This document shows, one piece after another, positions 36,535-45,122 of a stretch of DNA of 59,837 nucleotides. The stretch's first letter is position 1. The number at the start of each line of letters is the position of its first letter. The notes beneath the pieces are model-generated. The model saw only the letters and a program-made list of their open reading frames with translations. It was not told the DNA's origin and made no database searches. The DNA comes from Candidatus Poribacteria bacterium. GTDB lineage: Bacteria; Poribacteria; WGA-4E; WGA-3G. Where the stretch lies: positions 1 to 59,837 of the forward strand of contig JAJDXV010000085.1 of the NCBI GenBank assembly GCA_022823085.1. The letters are read 5' to 3'. Position numbers and translations under genes: made by a program.

Positions 36535-36761
36535 GCACATCTCTATATTTAGTGCGTTATCAAAGCCTGAGTCGCTTAGGAATATACAGTACCTTCTATT
36601 CTGATTCTGAAATGTGTATATTAAGAGGCTCGGCGGAATTAAGGGATGTCCAAACATACGGTACCGTCACAGAAGTAAGTAGCAGATGTTGAATATTCAT
36701 ACGGGTTGCTGCTTATGCGTGTGTGTTCTCATACTCAGTTTAACCCTATAGGAGGAAATCG

Positions 36762-37781
36762 ATGATAAGATCCGAGTTAGAAATGCCTGAGCGTCTGAAA
36801 ACTGATCTACACAGCTTACGTCCCGACTATGCGAAATATACAGCCGAACCTTTCGAGCGCGGATTTGGAACGACGCTCGGCAATTCACTCCGTCGAGTGC
36901 TACTTTCCTCAATCAAAGGCGCGGCGATTACGGCAGTCCGAATTGAACAGGTCAAACACGAATACGCCACAGTTCCGGGAGTCGTAGAAGACGTTGTACA
37001 ACTTATTCTTAATCTCAAAGAGATCCGACTTAAGATAGAAACAGATGACCCGGTAGAGATGACTTTGAAAGCGGAAGGTTCCGGTCAAGTCACTGCCGCC
37101 GATATCCGGACAGATGCCCGCGTTGAAATCATCAACCCCGACCAGCATATCGCGACACTCGACGAATGTGAGGGGTTAGATATAGAGATTCGCGCGCAAA
37201 CTGGTAGAGGCTACTCTTTTGCCGAAGAACACAGGTCTTCAGGACAGGAGATCGGGCTAATTCCGGTCGACGCGAAATTCTCACCCGTTCAGAAAGTGAA
37301 TTTCTGGGTCGAAGAAACACGTGTCGGCGATATGACCAACTTTGATAAACTCAACCTCGAAATCTGGACAGATGCAACCATCACCGCGAAAGAGGCTGTC
37401 ACACGCGCAGCGACTATTTTGCTCCAACAACTTGACCTCTTTACAGAATTCGATGAATACTACGAAGAACCGGAACCCGAAATCGATGAGGAGAAATTAC
37501 GGCGAAACCGCTATTTAGCGAAACCTGTTTCTGAACTTGAACTTTCAGTCCGAGCAAGTAACTGCCTCGAAACCGCAAATATTAAAACGATACGCGAACT
37601 CGTTGTAAAAGAGGAAAAGGATATGTTGGAATATAAGAATTTCGGGCGCACCTCGTTAAACGAAATCAAAGAACAACTCGCCAACATGGGACTTACCCTC
37701 GGAATGGATTTAGACGACATGGACGGCATAGACACCGGTGAAGATGATATGGCGCAAGTTCCGTTGCAGCCACCCATATAA
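36762..37781 (+). CDS. rpoA: RNA polymerase alpha subunit
   Basis: 339 residues. N-terminal dimer domain (LEPFERGFGTTLGNSLRRVLLSS-type, here AEPFERGFGTTLGNSLRRVL) and C-terminal DNA-binding domain at about 255-325 (ELSVRASNCLETANIKTIRELV...NFGRTSLNEIKEQL). TAGGAGG precedes the ATG. The 227-base spacer after rpsD shows no clear promoter or ORF. Confidence 0.98.
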   Translation: MIRSELEMPERLKTDLHSLRPDYAKYTAEPFERGFGTTLGNSLRRVLLSSIKGAAITAVRIEQVKHEYATVPGVVEDVVQLILNLKEIRLKIETDDPVEMTLKAEGSGQVTAADIRTDARVEIINPDQHIATLDECEGLDIEIRAQTGRGYSFAEEHRSSGQEIGLIPVDAKFSPVQKVNFWVEETRVGDMTNFDKLNLEIWTDATITAKEAVTRAATILLQQLDLFTEFDEYYEEPEPEIDEEKLRRNRYLAKPVSELELSVRASNCLETANIKTIRELVVKEEKDMLEYKNFGRTSLNEIKEQLANMGLTLGMDLDDMDGIDTGEDDMAQVPLQPPI

Positions 37782-37814
37782 CTCTTCACGCCAACGATTA
37801 CATGGAGGAAGATG

Positions 37815-38219
37815 ATGCGTCATAGGAAACGCGGCAGGAAATTGGGAAGAACCTCAAGCCATCGAAAGGCACTCTTTCGCAACCAAGCTACCGCGCTATT
37901 TGAACATGAACAGATCCGAACAACACTGCCTAAGTGCAAAGAACTTCGACGGGTCGCAGAAAAATTGATTACACTCGCCAAACGGGGGGATCTGCACGCA
38001 CGCCGACAAGCTGCAAAAATGCTCTACGGGTCAGATTTGCATTACAAACCCGGAAGAGGCGAAGAAGCCACCTCGCTTGACAAGCATTTTGTGCTACGTA
38101 AACTCTTTGATGACATCGGACCACGATACCAAGACCGGAACGGTGGCTATACACGTATCATCAGAGGCGAACTCCGAAAAGGAGATGGCACACAGATGGG
38201 TTACATTCAACTCGTTTGA
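37815..38219 (+). CDS. rplQ: 50S ribosomal protein L17
   Basis: 134 residues from the second of two ATGs (37815), which has better spacing from GGAGG and matches [20 protein letters not shown]. Last gene of the supercluster, followed by a strong terminator. Confidence 0.97.
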   Translation: MRHRKRGRKLGRTSSHRKALFRNQATALFEHEQIRTTLPKCKELRRVAEKLITLAKRGDLHARRQAAKMLYGSDLHYKPGRGEEATSLDKHFVLRKLFDDIGPRYQDRNGGYTRIIRGELRKGDGTQMGYIQLV

Positions 38220-38245
38220 TGGCATTCGTTAGCAGAAAAAAATAG

Positions 38246-38291
38246 AGACACGGGCGGAGTTTCCACTCCGTCCGTGTCTTTTTATTTTTTC
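38246..38291. terminator. Bidirectional terminator closing the ribosomal cluster
   Basis: Fifteen-base arms AGACACGGGCGGAGT and ACTCCGTCCGTGTCT around a 4-base loop (one mismatch), T-run to the right and A-run to the left. It ends both the rightward ribosomal cluster and the leftward 38308-39588 gene. Confidence 0.92.
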
Positions 38292-38307
38292 ATCCAATAT
38301 ACAAAAT

Positions 38308-39588
38308 CTAATATCGATACGCAGCAGAAGCGAAGACCCGATGTGTCCGTCGTTCTGTCGTTAATTCATTTCGGCTCCGTTGTGAGGTCCCGAGCATGTA
38401 CCCTACATCAAACTTTATGGAATCCTCAAAGATTTTGCCGACACCGATTGTCAAGAAATCGCGAGCGTTCTCAATTTCGGCATCTGTGAACGGCACAGTA
38501 TCTCGGAAATAGCCGACACGGAGGTGTGTATCAACAACGGGTATCTGGTATTCCGCGCCGATCCGCACCTGAAACGTCGTGGCATAGTATTTTTCAAAGT
38601 TGTCATCCGAAATGTTCTCAGCAGGTGCCGGGTCGTAGCGTGTCTGTGTCCAATCTGTGAGTTGTACATCGCCTGCCAAAATTAGCCGTTTGTCTAACAA
38701 CTTCACTGCGATACCCGCACCAACTTCAAACGGACGCTCAATGTCGTAGATTTGAGACCCGCTTGCGGAGTCCGACCACTCCTCTCCGTCATCATAGACC
38801 TCTACCGTTGATTGATACCAGAGTTCGTCAACGCCTAACTCAGTCGGTGCGACGAGTGTTAGACCGAAGTTGATATTATCTGTCAGATGTGCGAGCAGCC
38901 CAACCCGTCCGCCTATGCCTGAATACTCGCGATCGACCTCATCATCGTATCTGAAACGCGACAGTTCGCCGTCTATGTTTACGATGTCAGTAGCGGTTGT
39001 ATCCAATTGATTTAGGCTATTACCGCTCCAGAAATCCAACGAACCCCCAATTAGAACGCGTTTTGTGACGTACACACTTGCACCAAAACTCCATATTCCA
39101 ATTCCGCCGCTGTTCGCGTCAATTTCATCGACAGAGAGTCCGCTGAAATCGGTTCCAGAGCTCGGATCAATACCGGTAATCGCAGTCTGATAATCAAAGT
39201 TCTGTGGACGATTGTAGCCGAAACCGATTGCCAAGCCGCCTTGTTTCGCCATCAGTGGATAAACAAACCCGATAGCATTCGGACGCATCTGTGATCGGCT
39301 CGTCCTCGTTATGTCGTCACCGGTGAAATATGTATTCGCATTGGCTCTATTGTGTGAGAAACTACTAAAAAACTCAAATTTTTGGATCTGTGCCATCCCT
39401 GCTGGGTTCCAATAGAGTGCGGTAAAGTCATCAGCGAGTGCGAGAGAGGCACCCCCCATCCCCATTGTCCGCGCTCCGACACCGAATGTATTCCCGATCG
39501 CGATATCTTCTACCTGTGCCGAACTAAATGGCACAAAGCACACAGCGAGGAATAAACAGATAAGGATTATATAGACCGGTCGTCTCAT
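38308..39588 (-). CDS. FadL/UPF0164-like outer membrane beta-barrel protein
   Basis: 426 residues. Signal peptide at about 1-25 (IILICLFLAVCFVPFSSAQ). Then GVGARTMGMGGASLALADDFTALYWNPAGMAQI, the hallmark N-terminal segment of FadL-type and UPF0164/PorV barrels, alternating beta-strands, and a terminal aromatic (ASAAYRY) as in outer membrane proteins. Probably moves hydrophobic compounds, or serves as a surface assembly factor. TGGAGGAG precedes the ATG; the leader contains a GCGGTTC/GAACCGC hairpin at about 39621-39656. Confidence 0.85.
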   Translation of the reverse strand: MRRPVYIILICLFLAVCFVPFSSAQVEDIAIGNTFGVGARTMGMGGASLALADDFTALYWNPAGMAQIQKFEFFSSFSHNRANANTYFTGDDITRTSRSQMRPNAIGFVYPLMAKQGGLAIGFGYNRPQNFDYQTAITGIDPSSGTDFSGLSVDEIDANSGGIGIWSFGASVYVTKRVLIGGSLDFWSGNSLNQLDTTATDIVNIDGELSRFRYDDEVDREYSGIGGRVGLLAHLTDNINFGLTLVAPTELGVDELWYQSTVEVYDDGEEWSDSASGSQIYDIERPFEVGAGIAVKLLDKRLILAGDVQLTDWTQTRYDPAPAENISDDNFEKYYATTFQVRIGAEYQIPVVDTHLRVGYFRDTVPFTDAEIENARDFLTIGVGKIFEDSIKFDVGYMLGTSQRSRNELTTERRTHRVFASAAYRY

Positions 39589-39747
39589 TGTTTCGACTCC
39601 TCCATATTTTAATTTTTCCTTGCGGTTCGTTTAGGTAGGTTTAGAATTTTGAACCGCTTTTTCGTATACCCGCTTTCCACTTCGTTCCAAGCTACAGATT
39701 TTTGTTGGCAAAATTGTGAAGTGTGTCCGCGTAAACCCACCACCCTA

Positions 39748-40374
39748 CTATTTTTTGTTCCGATTCCTTAGGCGTTGCAGCGGCTGTTCAGATCTCGATC
39801 TTGGCGAAGTTACGCCGCGTGAGCTGCGAGAACGTCGATTTTCGAGCCGTAGATCGCCTTTTTTGTACGTCCGCCGTGAAAGTGGGGCATACCGACTTCC
39901 ACTGTGATATCGACGATAGACGTTTTTATAGGGATAATAACCGCTATAGTAACGGTAATACGGCGCGCGGTATCCATAATAGGACCGGTATCCGTAAAAT
40001 GGGTCGTACGGATAATAAAAAAATGACGGATAGGCATACGCGTAAGGCACCGAATAGGTATGGTATCCATCAGGATAAACATAGACGGTACGCGAAGTCC
40101 GTTTCCGTCGTCCGTAATAACCTTCCGATTCTTCTTCAGTATCTTTATCCGCTCGTTCAACTTCTTCTGATTCTGTCTCGGTGTTGTTATATCCATGCTC
40201 GGATTCTTCTGCTTCCGTCTCGTCAGTATGCTCCGATTCAGCATTTCTCACACTTCTATAGTGGTGTCCATGTTCAAAGTTTGAAGACGCATGGTAACCG
40301 AGTTGCGTATAACATCCGGCAAACGCCACCACTGCGAGAAGCAGCAACAGCAGAAAAATAGATTGCAGCTTCAT
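39748..40374 (-). CDS. Tyr-rich lipoprotein of unknown function
   Basis: 208 residues. Lipobox AFAGC at about 20. Residues 35-85 are strongly acidic (DETEAEESEHGYNNTETESEE), then a Tyr/Pro-rich block (YAYAYPSFFYYPYDPFYGYRSYYGYRAPYY in part), and an Arg/Ser-rich end. Suggests an envelope surface or cross-linking protein. GGAGGAG precedes the ATG. It may be co-transcribed with the barrel gene downstream, 159 bases away. Confidence 0.75.
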   Translation of the reverse strand: MKLQSIFLLLLLLAVVAFAGCYTQLGYHASSNFEHGHHYRSVRNAESEHTDETEAEESEHGYNNTETESEEVERADKDTEEESEGYYGRRKRTSRTVYVYPDGYHTYSVPYAYAYPSFFYYPYDPFYGYRSYYGYRAPYYRYYSGYYPYKNVYRRYHSGSRYAPLSRRTYKKGDLRLENRRSRSSRGVTSPRSRSEQPLQRLRNRNKK

Positions 40375-40531
40375 CAGTTTCTCCTCCTATCCGTGAATCT
40401 TGCGTCAATTATAACATATTATACGAGAAAACCCTAAAAAAAGTTTACATCCCCCTTTTTAATACACACATTTAATAAAAAAATAATCCAAAATGTCGGA
40501 ATCCACCCCGATGTGGTGTCATGTATATATG

Positions 40532-40561
40532 AGGGCAATCAATTACAAATCTAATTGCCCT
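40532..40561 (+). promoter_or_regulatory. Inverted repeat just before the sigma gene's ribosome binding site
   Basis: AGGGCAAT (40532-40539) and ATTGCCCT (40554-40561), 14 bases apart, ending 5 bases before AGGAGG. It could be an operator or an RNA hairpin that limits translation of the sigma factor. Confidence 0.5.
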
Positions 40562-40586
40562 ATATAGGAGGCTATGACAGATAAAG

Positions 40587-41384
40587 GTGGAGGATAATGT
40601 TCGCATAAATCGGCAATTCTTACAAACGGACGACCAAGAGAAGGCATGTGCTCTACTTTTCAACACGTATCACGAGGCAGTCTTTGCCAAAGTTGATGGA
40701 ATGATGCGGAATCACATCGATCCCGCTGTAGATGCCGCGGACATAGTGCAGGAAACCTTTATCAAAGCCATGGAAAAGAGGCACCAAGTCCGAGAACCAG
40801 AAAAGTTGTTAAGGTGGTTGCTAAAGATCGCGACGAACTTAACGCGTAATGAGATTAGAGATGCGGAGCGGCGAACGGGGGACACATTCCTTGAATCGCT
40901 TGAAAGCCTTTCTATCAACGAAAGAAACGCACACTACGCGACCTCTATCTCGGAAACCGATGCTGAACAAGCTGAAGCAAATCGGTATCTGGCGAGGCAA
41001 CTCCTCTGTCTCCTCCAAGGTAAGAACCGAAAAGTTTTAGAACTTAAACTCGCGGGGGCTGAGATTAAAGAGATAGCAGAAACCGTAGGCCCAAACGCTG
41101 TAGCAGTTCAGAAAAGATGGGAACGAATTCTTGAGTGGTTGATACCCATCGGTCTCAATTTAGAAGAATTGATGGACTGTCTCCCAGAGGAGAACGACAG
41201 AAAAATCATGGAGCGGTACTTGGATGGACAACCTCTATCAGAAATTGTGAAAGCAATGAAAACAATTGGCATCTCTCGTTCTGACGTTAAGAAGCGCGTG
41301 AAACGTGTGATAGCACAATGGAAGGAAGCCGCGAAGGATAACCCAACGGATCCCGTTTCCGAAATGGTGAATAACGAGAGATAA
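40587..41384 (+). CDS. ECF-type RNA polymerase sigma factor
   Basis: 265 residues. Region 2 at about 20-90 (ALLFNTYHEAVFAKVDGMM...AADIVQETFIKAMEKRHQV) and a region 4-like HTH at about 150-185 (GKNRKVLELKLAGAEIKEIAETVGPNAVAVQKRW), followed by an unusual second HTH-like part (LPEENDRKIMERYLDGQPLSEIVKAMKTIGISRSDVKKRV). The start is taken as GTG 40587; AGGAGG is 15 bases upstream, and an 8-codon ORF (40574-40597) overlaps the start, so coupling is possible. No anti-sigma gene is adjacent. It may control the exported-protein cluster that follows. Confidence 0.8.
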   Translation: MEDNVRINRQFLQTDDQEKACALLFNTYHEAVFAKVDGMMRNHIDPAVDAADIVQETFIKAMEKRHQVREPEKLLRWLLKIATNLTRNEIRDAERRTGDTFLESLESLSINERNAHYATSISETDAEQAEANRYLARQLLCLLQGKNRKVLELKLAGAEIKEIAETVGPNAVAVQKRWERILEWLIPIGLNLEELMDCLPEENDRKIMERYLDGQPLSEIVKAMKTIGISRSDVKKRVKRVIAQWKEAAKDNPTDPVSEMVNNER

Positions 41385-41448
41385 TTTCTCAACACAATGC
41401 CGACACAGATTGACTCTTGTTCAATCAATGTTGGCAACTAATTAAGGG

Positions 41449-41469
41449 ACTTCGCAACTGTTGCGAAGT
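41449..41469 (+). terminator. Hairpin after the sigma gene
   Basis: ACTTCGCAA (41449-41457) and TTGCGAAGT (41461-41469), 3-base loop, 65 bases past the sigma gene stop. No T-run, so a doubtful terminator. Confidence 0.4.
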
Positions 41470-41524
41470 TCAACCAAACGCTAATGTTTGGATAGAAATT
41501 GTAGTTGAATGGCAAAAACTTTTT

Positions 41525-41553
41525 TTCACACATTTTTGTGAATTGGGTATAAT
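41525..41553 (+). promoter_or_regulatory. Promoter with overlapping operator for the exported-protein cluster
   Basis: TTCACA (41525-41530), 17 bases, TATAAT (41548-41553). The -35 hexamer is one arm of a palindrome TTCACA-6-TGTGAA (41525-41542), so a repressor or CRP-like protein bound here would control the cluster. Confidence 0.65.
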
Positions 41554-41610
41554 TTAAATAGCAGATTGTACGTTTTCTGTGTTAGAATAGAGACTAGCCC
41601 CTCTTGGGAC

Positions 41611-41652
41611 GTATTGCCTAACCTTTCTTTTTTTGTTGCGTATCGGCAATAC
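41611..41652 (+). promoter_or_regulatory. Leader hairpin of the exported-protein cluster
   Basis: GTATTGCC (41611-41618) and GGCAATAC (41645-41652) close a 26-base loop that contains a T8 run; AAGTTTTTTT follows at about 41660-41668. This may be a transcriptional attenuator between the promoter at 41525 and the first gene at 41692. Confidence 0.45.
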
Positions 41653-41691
41653 CCCTCATAAGTTTTTTTCCAGCCTTTAAGGAGAACCGTT

Positions 41692-42036
41692 TTGAAAGGA
41701 AACCAACGCCTTTTGATTTTTCTCTTGTGTGGACTGATAGGTGTGTCGGTGTTTCTCGCATACCGTGCGCGTGCGGAAACTTATACCTGTCCTTCACCGC
41801 GTGCGTTCCCGTGTGTCCCCGAAGTCTTACCGCCCGATTCTGTCAGACCCGATTGTGAAGTCGAGCGTCCGTCGCTGCGTCGGTGTGAGCATCGGTGGCG
41901 GAAGCCGCTCATCGCAGACGCTGTGAGATGTCCGCAAAGTTTGTGTTTTTCCGATGTCCAGCATGATAAACTTGATAAACTTCAGAGGGTCGCGAGGCTG
42001 TCAACTTTGGACATCCTGCGTGTGATCGGTCGATAA
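41692..42036 (+). CDS. Exported Cys-containing protein of unknown function
   Basis: 114 residues from TTG 41692 (AAGGAG 6 bases before). Signal peptide about 1-28 (LLIFLLCGLIGVSVFLAYRARA). The mature part has six Cys: YTCPSPRAFPCVPE, RPDCEVERPSLRRCEHRW, VRCPQSLCFSD, spaced as pairs, suggesting disulphides or metal binding. It lies 13 bases ahead of the selenocysteine-type HMA lipoprotein, so metal or redox work in the envelope is plausible. No family recognised. Confidence 0.65.
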   Translation: MKGNQRLLIFLLCGLIGVSVFLAYRARAETYTCPSPRAFPCVPEVLPPDSVRPDCEVERPSLRRCEHRWRKPLIADAVRCPQSLCFSDVQHDKLDKLQRVARLSTLDILRVIGR

Positions 42037-42049
42037 TGGAGGTGTTTCT

Positions 42050-42334
42050 ATGTCTGTGGTCCGTTTCTCGTCTGTTTTGTTGTTGCTCAGTGTTGTCATG
42101 TTATTCATCGGTTGCGCGCCCCCGACAGAGGAGATCAAATTAGCGGTTTCGGGGTTGGACTGAGGGGGCTGTGCGGCAAAAGTGCGGTCTGCACTTCAAG
42201 AGATAGAGGGTGATTTAGAAATCGTCTCGGTCTCGATCCCGGATCAAACCGTCGTTGTGAAAAGTAAAGTGAAGCGTTCCGCCCTCATAGGAGCGTTAGC
42301 GCGTGCGGGTTTCCCCGCAAAAGTGATGAAATAA
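42050..42334 (+). CDS. HMA-domain lipoprotein with in-frame UGA: probable selenoprotein (UxxC)
   Basis: 94 codons from ATG 42050 (GGAGG 8 bases upstream) to TAA 42332, with one in-frame TGA at 42161-42163 (residue 38). Residues 1-22 are a lipoprotein signal (lipobox FIGC, Cys22). The rest, IKLAVSGLD-U-GGCAAKVRSALQEIEGD...VVVKSKVKRSALIGALARAGFPAKV, is a complete heavy-metal-associated (HMA, MerP-like) fold, in which the normal GMxCxxC reads GLD-U-GGC. So Sec replaces exactly the first metal-binding Cys. The fold is intact on both sides of the TGA and in one frame. A SECIS-like hairpin follows at the right distance (42180-42196). A Cys-to-stop mutation or sequencing error is the alternative. 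It would bind soft metals (Cu, Hg, Cd) or act in redox at the outer face of the membrane. The selA/B/C/D genes must lie outside this window. Confidence 0.83.
42180..42196 (+). promoter_or_regulatory. SECIS-like hairpin
   Basis: AAGTGC (42180-42185), loop GGTCT, GCACTT (42191-42196). The loop starts 22 bases after the UGA, within the window (roughly 16-37) required of bacterial SECIS elements. The loop GGUCU closed by G-C matches, from memory, the SelB-binding tip of E. coli fdhF (GCAGGUCUGC). The bulged U of fdhF is not evident. Confidence 0.78.
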
Positions 42335-42381
42335 TAATCCCCGATGCAGACGTGTATCGGTGAAAAATAGGAGACTTTAAC

Positions 42382-43194
42382 ATGTTAAAAGACCTTTTCC
42401 GAAACCGCCTGTTTATAGGTGCGTTAGCGTTCTTTTTGCTGATGGTTGTTGGTGGGACGTTGTATATATGGCACGTTGAACGCCAAGGTTCGGAATATGC
42501 TGGCGAGACGCAAGACCGCGTTCATCCGTTGCCAAAGAACGCGCACCCGACAACAGCCGTTGCTGATGGGGGGGATTCGGCAGATGGCGATGTTCACACC
42601 CCGATTCACACAATCGTCTCTGTGGAGAAGCCATCACGTTTCGACCCCGTTGCAGAGAAGATGGGGCTGATGTCAGCTGAGGAAATAGATGCACAAGAAA
42701 AAGCGAAACTCGCTTTTTATGCGTCTCTTGGACTCGAACCGCCGCCGCCCGGCTATCGTTATGCGAGAATTGGAGACGGTCCCCCGAAACTCGTAAAAGA
42801 CAAGGACCCCATCATCAATGTTGTCTGGGGTGAAGGATACGGCAACTATCACCAACTCACCGACATAGAATTGGTCAGATACAGTTGTTTGATAGGAATA
42901 GATGATCCGTCTGTTATCAGACGCTACGGACTTTCACAGGAAGAAGTTGAGTTGGGTTTGGACTGGAAACAGGAACTCTACGAAAAGACGAAGGGTCCGA
43001 GACCGACAATTACTGCGCACTTGAGTTATCCATCAAGTAACCCGATGACCGATGAAGAAAAAGCGGCGGTGTACCAGCGGATGCGTGACCGTGAACACGA
43101 GTTAGTTCCGCGTCCACCAGAATCATTCCGTGTCGATTATGATGTTTTTGACACAATCATCGCAGAGATCCGCGAAACATTAGGAGATCATTAG
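42382..43194 (+). CDS. Membrane-anchored protein of unknown function
   Basis: 270 residues from ATG 42382 (TAGGAG upstream). One N-terminal helix at about 10-30 (LFIGALAFFLLMVVGGTLYIW) with no cleavage site; the remainder is probably periplasmic, with PPPPGYRYARIGDGPPKL and a helical C-terminal half (MTDEEKAAVYQRMRDREHEL). Not recognised. Its stop directly abuts the next start, so it belongs to the operon. Confidence 0.7.
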   Translation: MLKDLFRNRLFIGALAFFLLMVVGGTLYIWHVERQGSEYAGETQDRVHPLPKNAHPTTAVADGGDSADGDVHTPIHTIVSVEKPSRFDPVAEKMGLMSAEEIDAQEKAKLAFYASLGLEPPPPGYRYARIGDGPPKLVKDKDPIINVVWGEGYGNYHQLTDIELVRYSCLIGIDDPSVIRRYGLSQEEVELGLDWKQELYEKTKGPRPTITAHLSYPSSNPMTDEEKAAVYQRMRDREHELVPRPPESFRVDYDVFDTIIAEIRETLGDH

Positions 43195-44214
43195 ATGAAA
43201 TATAGAAGTTTTATGTTTTTGTTCGTATTATTTTTCGTTAGTTTTGCCACCATCGCATCAGCAGATATACGGATGACGGGTCCCACGGTCTCCGCGTCAG
43301 CGACTGCTGATCCCGGGAGGGCAAGTGTCCTTAAGACCTATGACCAACAAGGCAATTGGCTGAGTACACAAAAAGCAAGTTATGATCTGGCTGTAGAAGC
43401 CGAAGTTGAGGCGTATGGAAAAGGTTGGGTCGGTGTCCGAGCGGAAGGTTCGCTGGACACGGGACTGCAGCTCAATTCGAGTGTGTCCGTTGAAAAGGTG
43501 AGTTTCTTATTCGTTTTTCCAGAGGCAGAAACGACGACAGCACTCGCCCGCGGGGATTTTGTTACAGATGGCACGGGGAATCGGACGCTCACGGGTAGCG
43601 GCATAGCTGCTGTTTCTGCGGGTGGCAATTCCCTCTCGTTTTCTGGTGGCAGTTGGGGTGTTGGTGTTGGTGAAGGACGCATCAACTTAGGTGGCTCCAC
43701 GATAACGGATACGGCATCTTTTACCATAGAACTTGTGCGAGAAACACAAGGTTCAGGCAGCGGTTCGGGTGGCGGTAGTTCAGGTAGTGGTTCGGGTAGC
43801 GGTAGTCAGGGGAGTGGTCCTGGCTGTTCTCAGAGCACTGTCGGTGACTATTGTACGGACGATGGTGCATGTTCGACGCGTTCGACATCCGGTGTTCCGG
43901 GTGAATGCGGTCAGAATTGGTGTTGCTGTGCGGGTTCGAGTGCGCCGGTCTATAGCGGCAGTGGTTCTGGTAGCGGTTCTGGCTCCGGTAGCGGTTCAAG
44001 TAGCGGCTCGAGTTGTCATAGCTTTGGTAGTGATAACACTTGTACGAGCGATGGCTCGTGTTCTGATAGTTCAGCCTGCGGAAATAACAGCTGTGGCTGT
44101 GCCAGCAGTAGCAGCGACTCGTATTGTTCGAGCGATAGTAATGGCAATTGTACGGGGGGTGGCTCGTGTGCTGATAGTACCGCCTGCGGAAATAGCAGCT
44201 GTAGCTGTTCGTAA
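43195..44214 (+). CDS. Exported protein with Gly-Ser linkers and three Cys-rich modules
   Basis: 339 residues. Signal peptide about 1-23 (FLFVLFFVSFATIASA). Residues about 24-180 are a beta-rich domain (VSASATADPGRASVL, VEAEVEAYGKGWVGVRAEG). Then three Cys-rich modules of similar plan, C-x6-(Y)C-x5-C...C-x-C, separated by (GS)n linkers of up to about 20 residues: GCSQSTVGDYCTDDGACS, SCHSFGSDNTCTSDGSCS and YCSSDSNGNCTGGGSC. The last two end CGNNSCGC and CGNSSCSCS. Such modules could bind metal or form disulphides on a surface fibre. The linkers are encoded by repeating GGT AGC GGT TCT codons. Follows the HMA selenoprotein by one gene. Confidence 0.75.
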   Translation: MKYRSFMFLFVLFFVSFATIASADIRMTGPTVSASATADPGRASVLKTYDQQGNWLSTQKASYDLAVEAEVEAYGKGWVGVRAEGSLDTGLQLNSSVSVEKVSFLFVFPEAETTTALARGDFVTDGTGNRTLTGSGIAAVSAGGNSLSFSGGSWGVGVGEGRINLGGSTITDTASFTIELVRETQGSGSGSGGGSSGSGSGSGSQGSGPGCSQSTVGDYCTDDGACSTRSTSGVPGECGQNWCCCAGSSAPVYSGSGSGSGSGSGSGSSSGSSCHSFGSDNTCTSDGSCSDSSACGNNSCGCASSSSDSYCSSDSNGNCTGGGSCADSTACGNSSCSCS

Positions 44215-44261
44215 TGATAGTCTTTCGTATGCCCAATGCCATGCTTAAGGAGTCGATTCTC

Positions 44262-44951
44262 ATGTTTAAGAAACGCGCCGTTTATCTTCTGATATTTGGC
44301 GCGTTTATATTCTATCTTGTTTTATTTTTCTTTGGTCGTTCGTCGTCAGAAGCGCGCCGAACGGTCAAGGTTGTGCCTGTCTCGTCAGTGGGTCGTGGTG
44401 TAGACATCCCGCCGATAGATTTTGATTCAGCGTCTTACTACCGTCCGATTCTTGAATACAATCTTTTTCGTCCGCTGGGTTGGAGTCCGCCAGTTCGAGT
44501 AGAGCCGTATCGCTTACTCGGTACCATTCTGCCCAAAGACGACAGCACGCCCTCGAAAGCCATTTTCCAAACGACCGCGGGAAAGAAAACCTATATCGTG
44601 AGCATCGGTGAGACACTGGATGCCTCAACAGAAGTTGTGGATATATCGGGGAAATCCGTGGTGCTATCGACAGAAGGTCGCGAGCGGACACTGGAGCTGA
44701 ACACCGGTATCTGGTTGAATCCGTCGGTTCGTTCATCAGTTATCAGCCCTCGTCGTTCCACGCCTCGGCGTGTCGTCGCCTCACCTGCGAGAAGTTCAGC
44801 GTCGCCGCGCAGAGAACCGCCGCGCGTCCGCGATAAGTTGTCGGCGTGGGAGACGGTTGAAGGCGAGGTGATCCGTATTGGTGATGCTCGCTTGAAGAAT
44901 CCAGCGAAATGGGGTTTACGTCGTCGTTTCCCTGACAACAAGTTTGATTAG
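44262..44951 (+). CDS. GspC/PulC-like protein (type II secretion or pilus inner-membrane link)
   Basis: 229 residues from ATG 44262 (AAGGAG 9 bases upstream); earlier ATGs in the frame lack a site. Short N-terminus, one membrane helix at about 8-25 (LLIFGAFIFYLVLFFFG), then a segment like the homology region of GspC: YYRPILEYNLFRPLGW, YRLLGTILPKDDSTPSKAIFQ, GKKTYIVSIGETLDASTEVVDISGKSVVLSTEGRERTLEL. In type II secretion, GspC links the inner membrane platform to the GspD secretin. No other gsp gene is nearby, so its partner is elsewhere or it serves this cluster. Confidence 0.65.
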   Translation: MFKKRAVYLLIFGAFIFYLVLFFFGRSSSEARRTVKVVPVSSVGRGVDIPPIDFDSASYYRPILEYNLFRPLGWSPPVRVEPYRLLGTILPKDDSTPSKAIFQTTAGKKTYIVSIGETLDASTEVVDISGKSVVLSTEGRERTLELNTGIWLNPSVRSSVISPRRSTPRRVVASPARSSASPRREPPRVRDKLSAWETVEGEVIRIGDARLKNPAKWGLRRRFPDNKFD

Positions 44952-45122
44952 TTTTCAGATATTTAAAAAAAATAAGAGAGGAAAATTTATGAAAATAAAA
45001 AAGAAGGTGTAGGAACTGGCTACCATAGAACAAAGCACGGTTATTCTTATTAATCTCCGTCATTATGTTTCATCGGTGGTTTTTTACTTGCCTTCACCGC
45101 GCCCCTATGCTAAACTGACAGC

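Noticed and set aside
40574..40597. 8-codon ORF as a true leader peptide of the sigma gene
   Set aside because: AGGAGG is only 2 bases from its ATG, too close; I mention it only as uncertainty about the sigma start.
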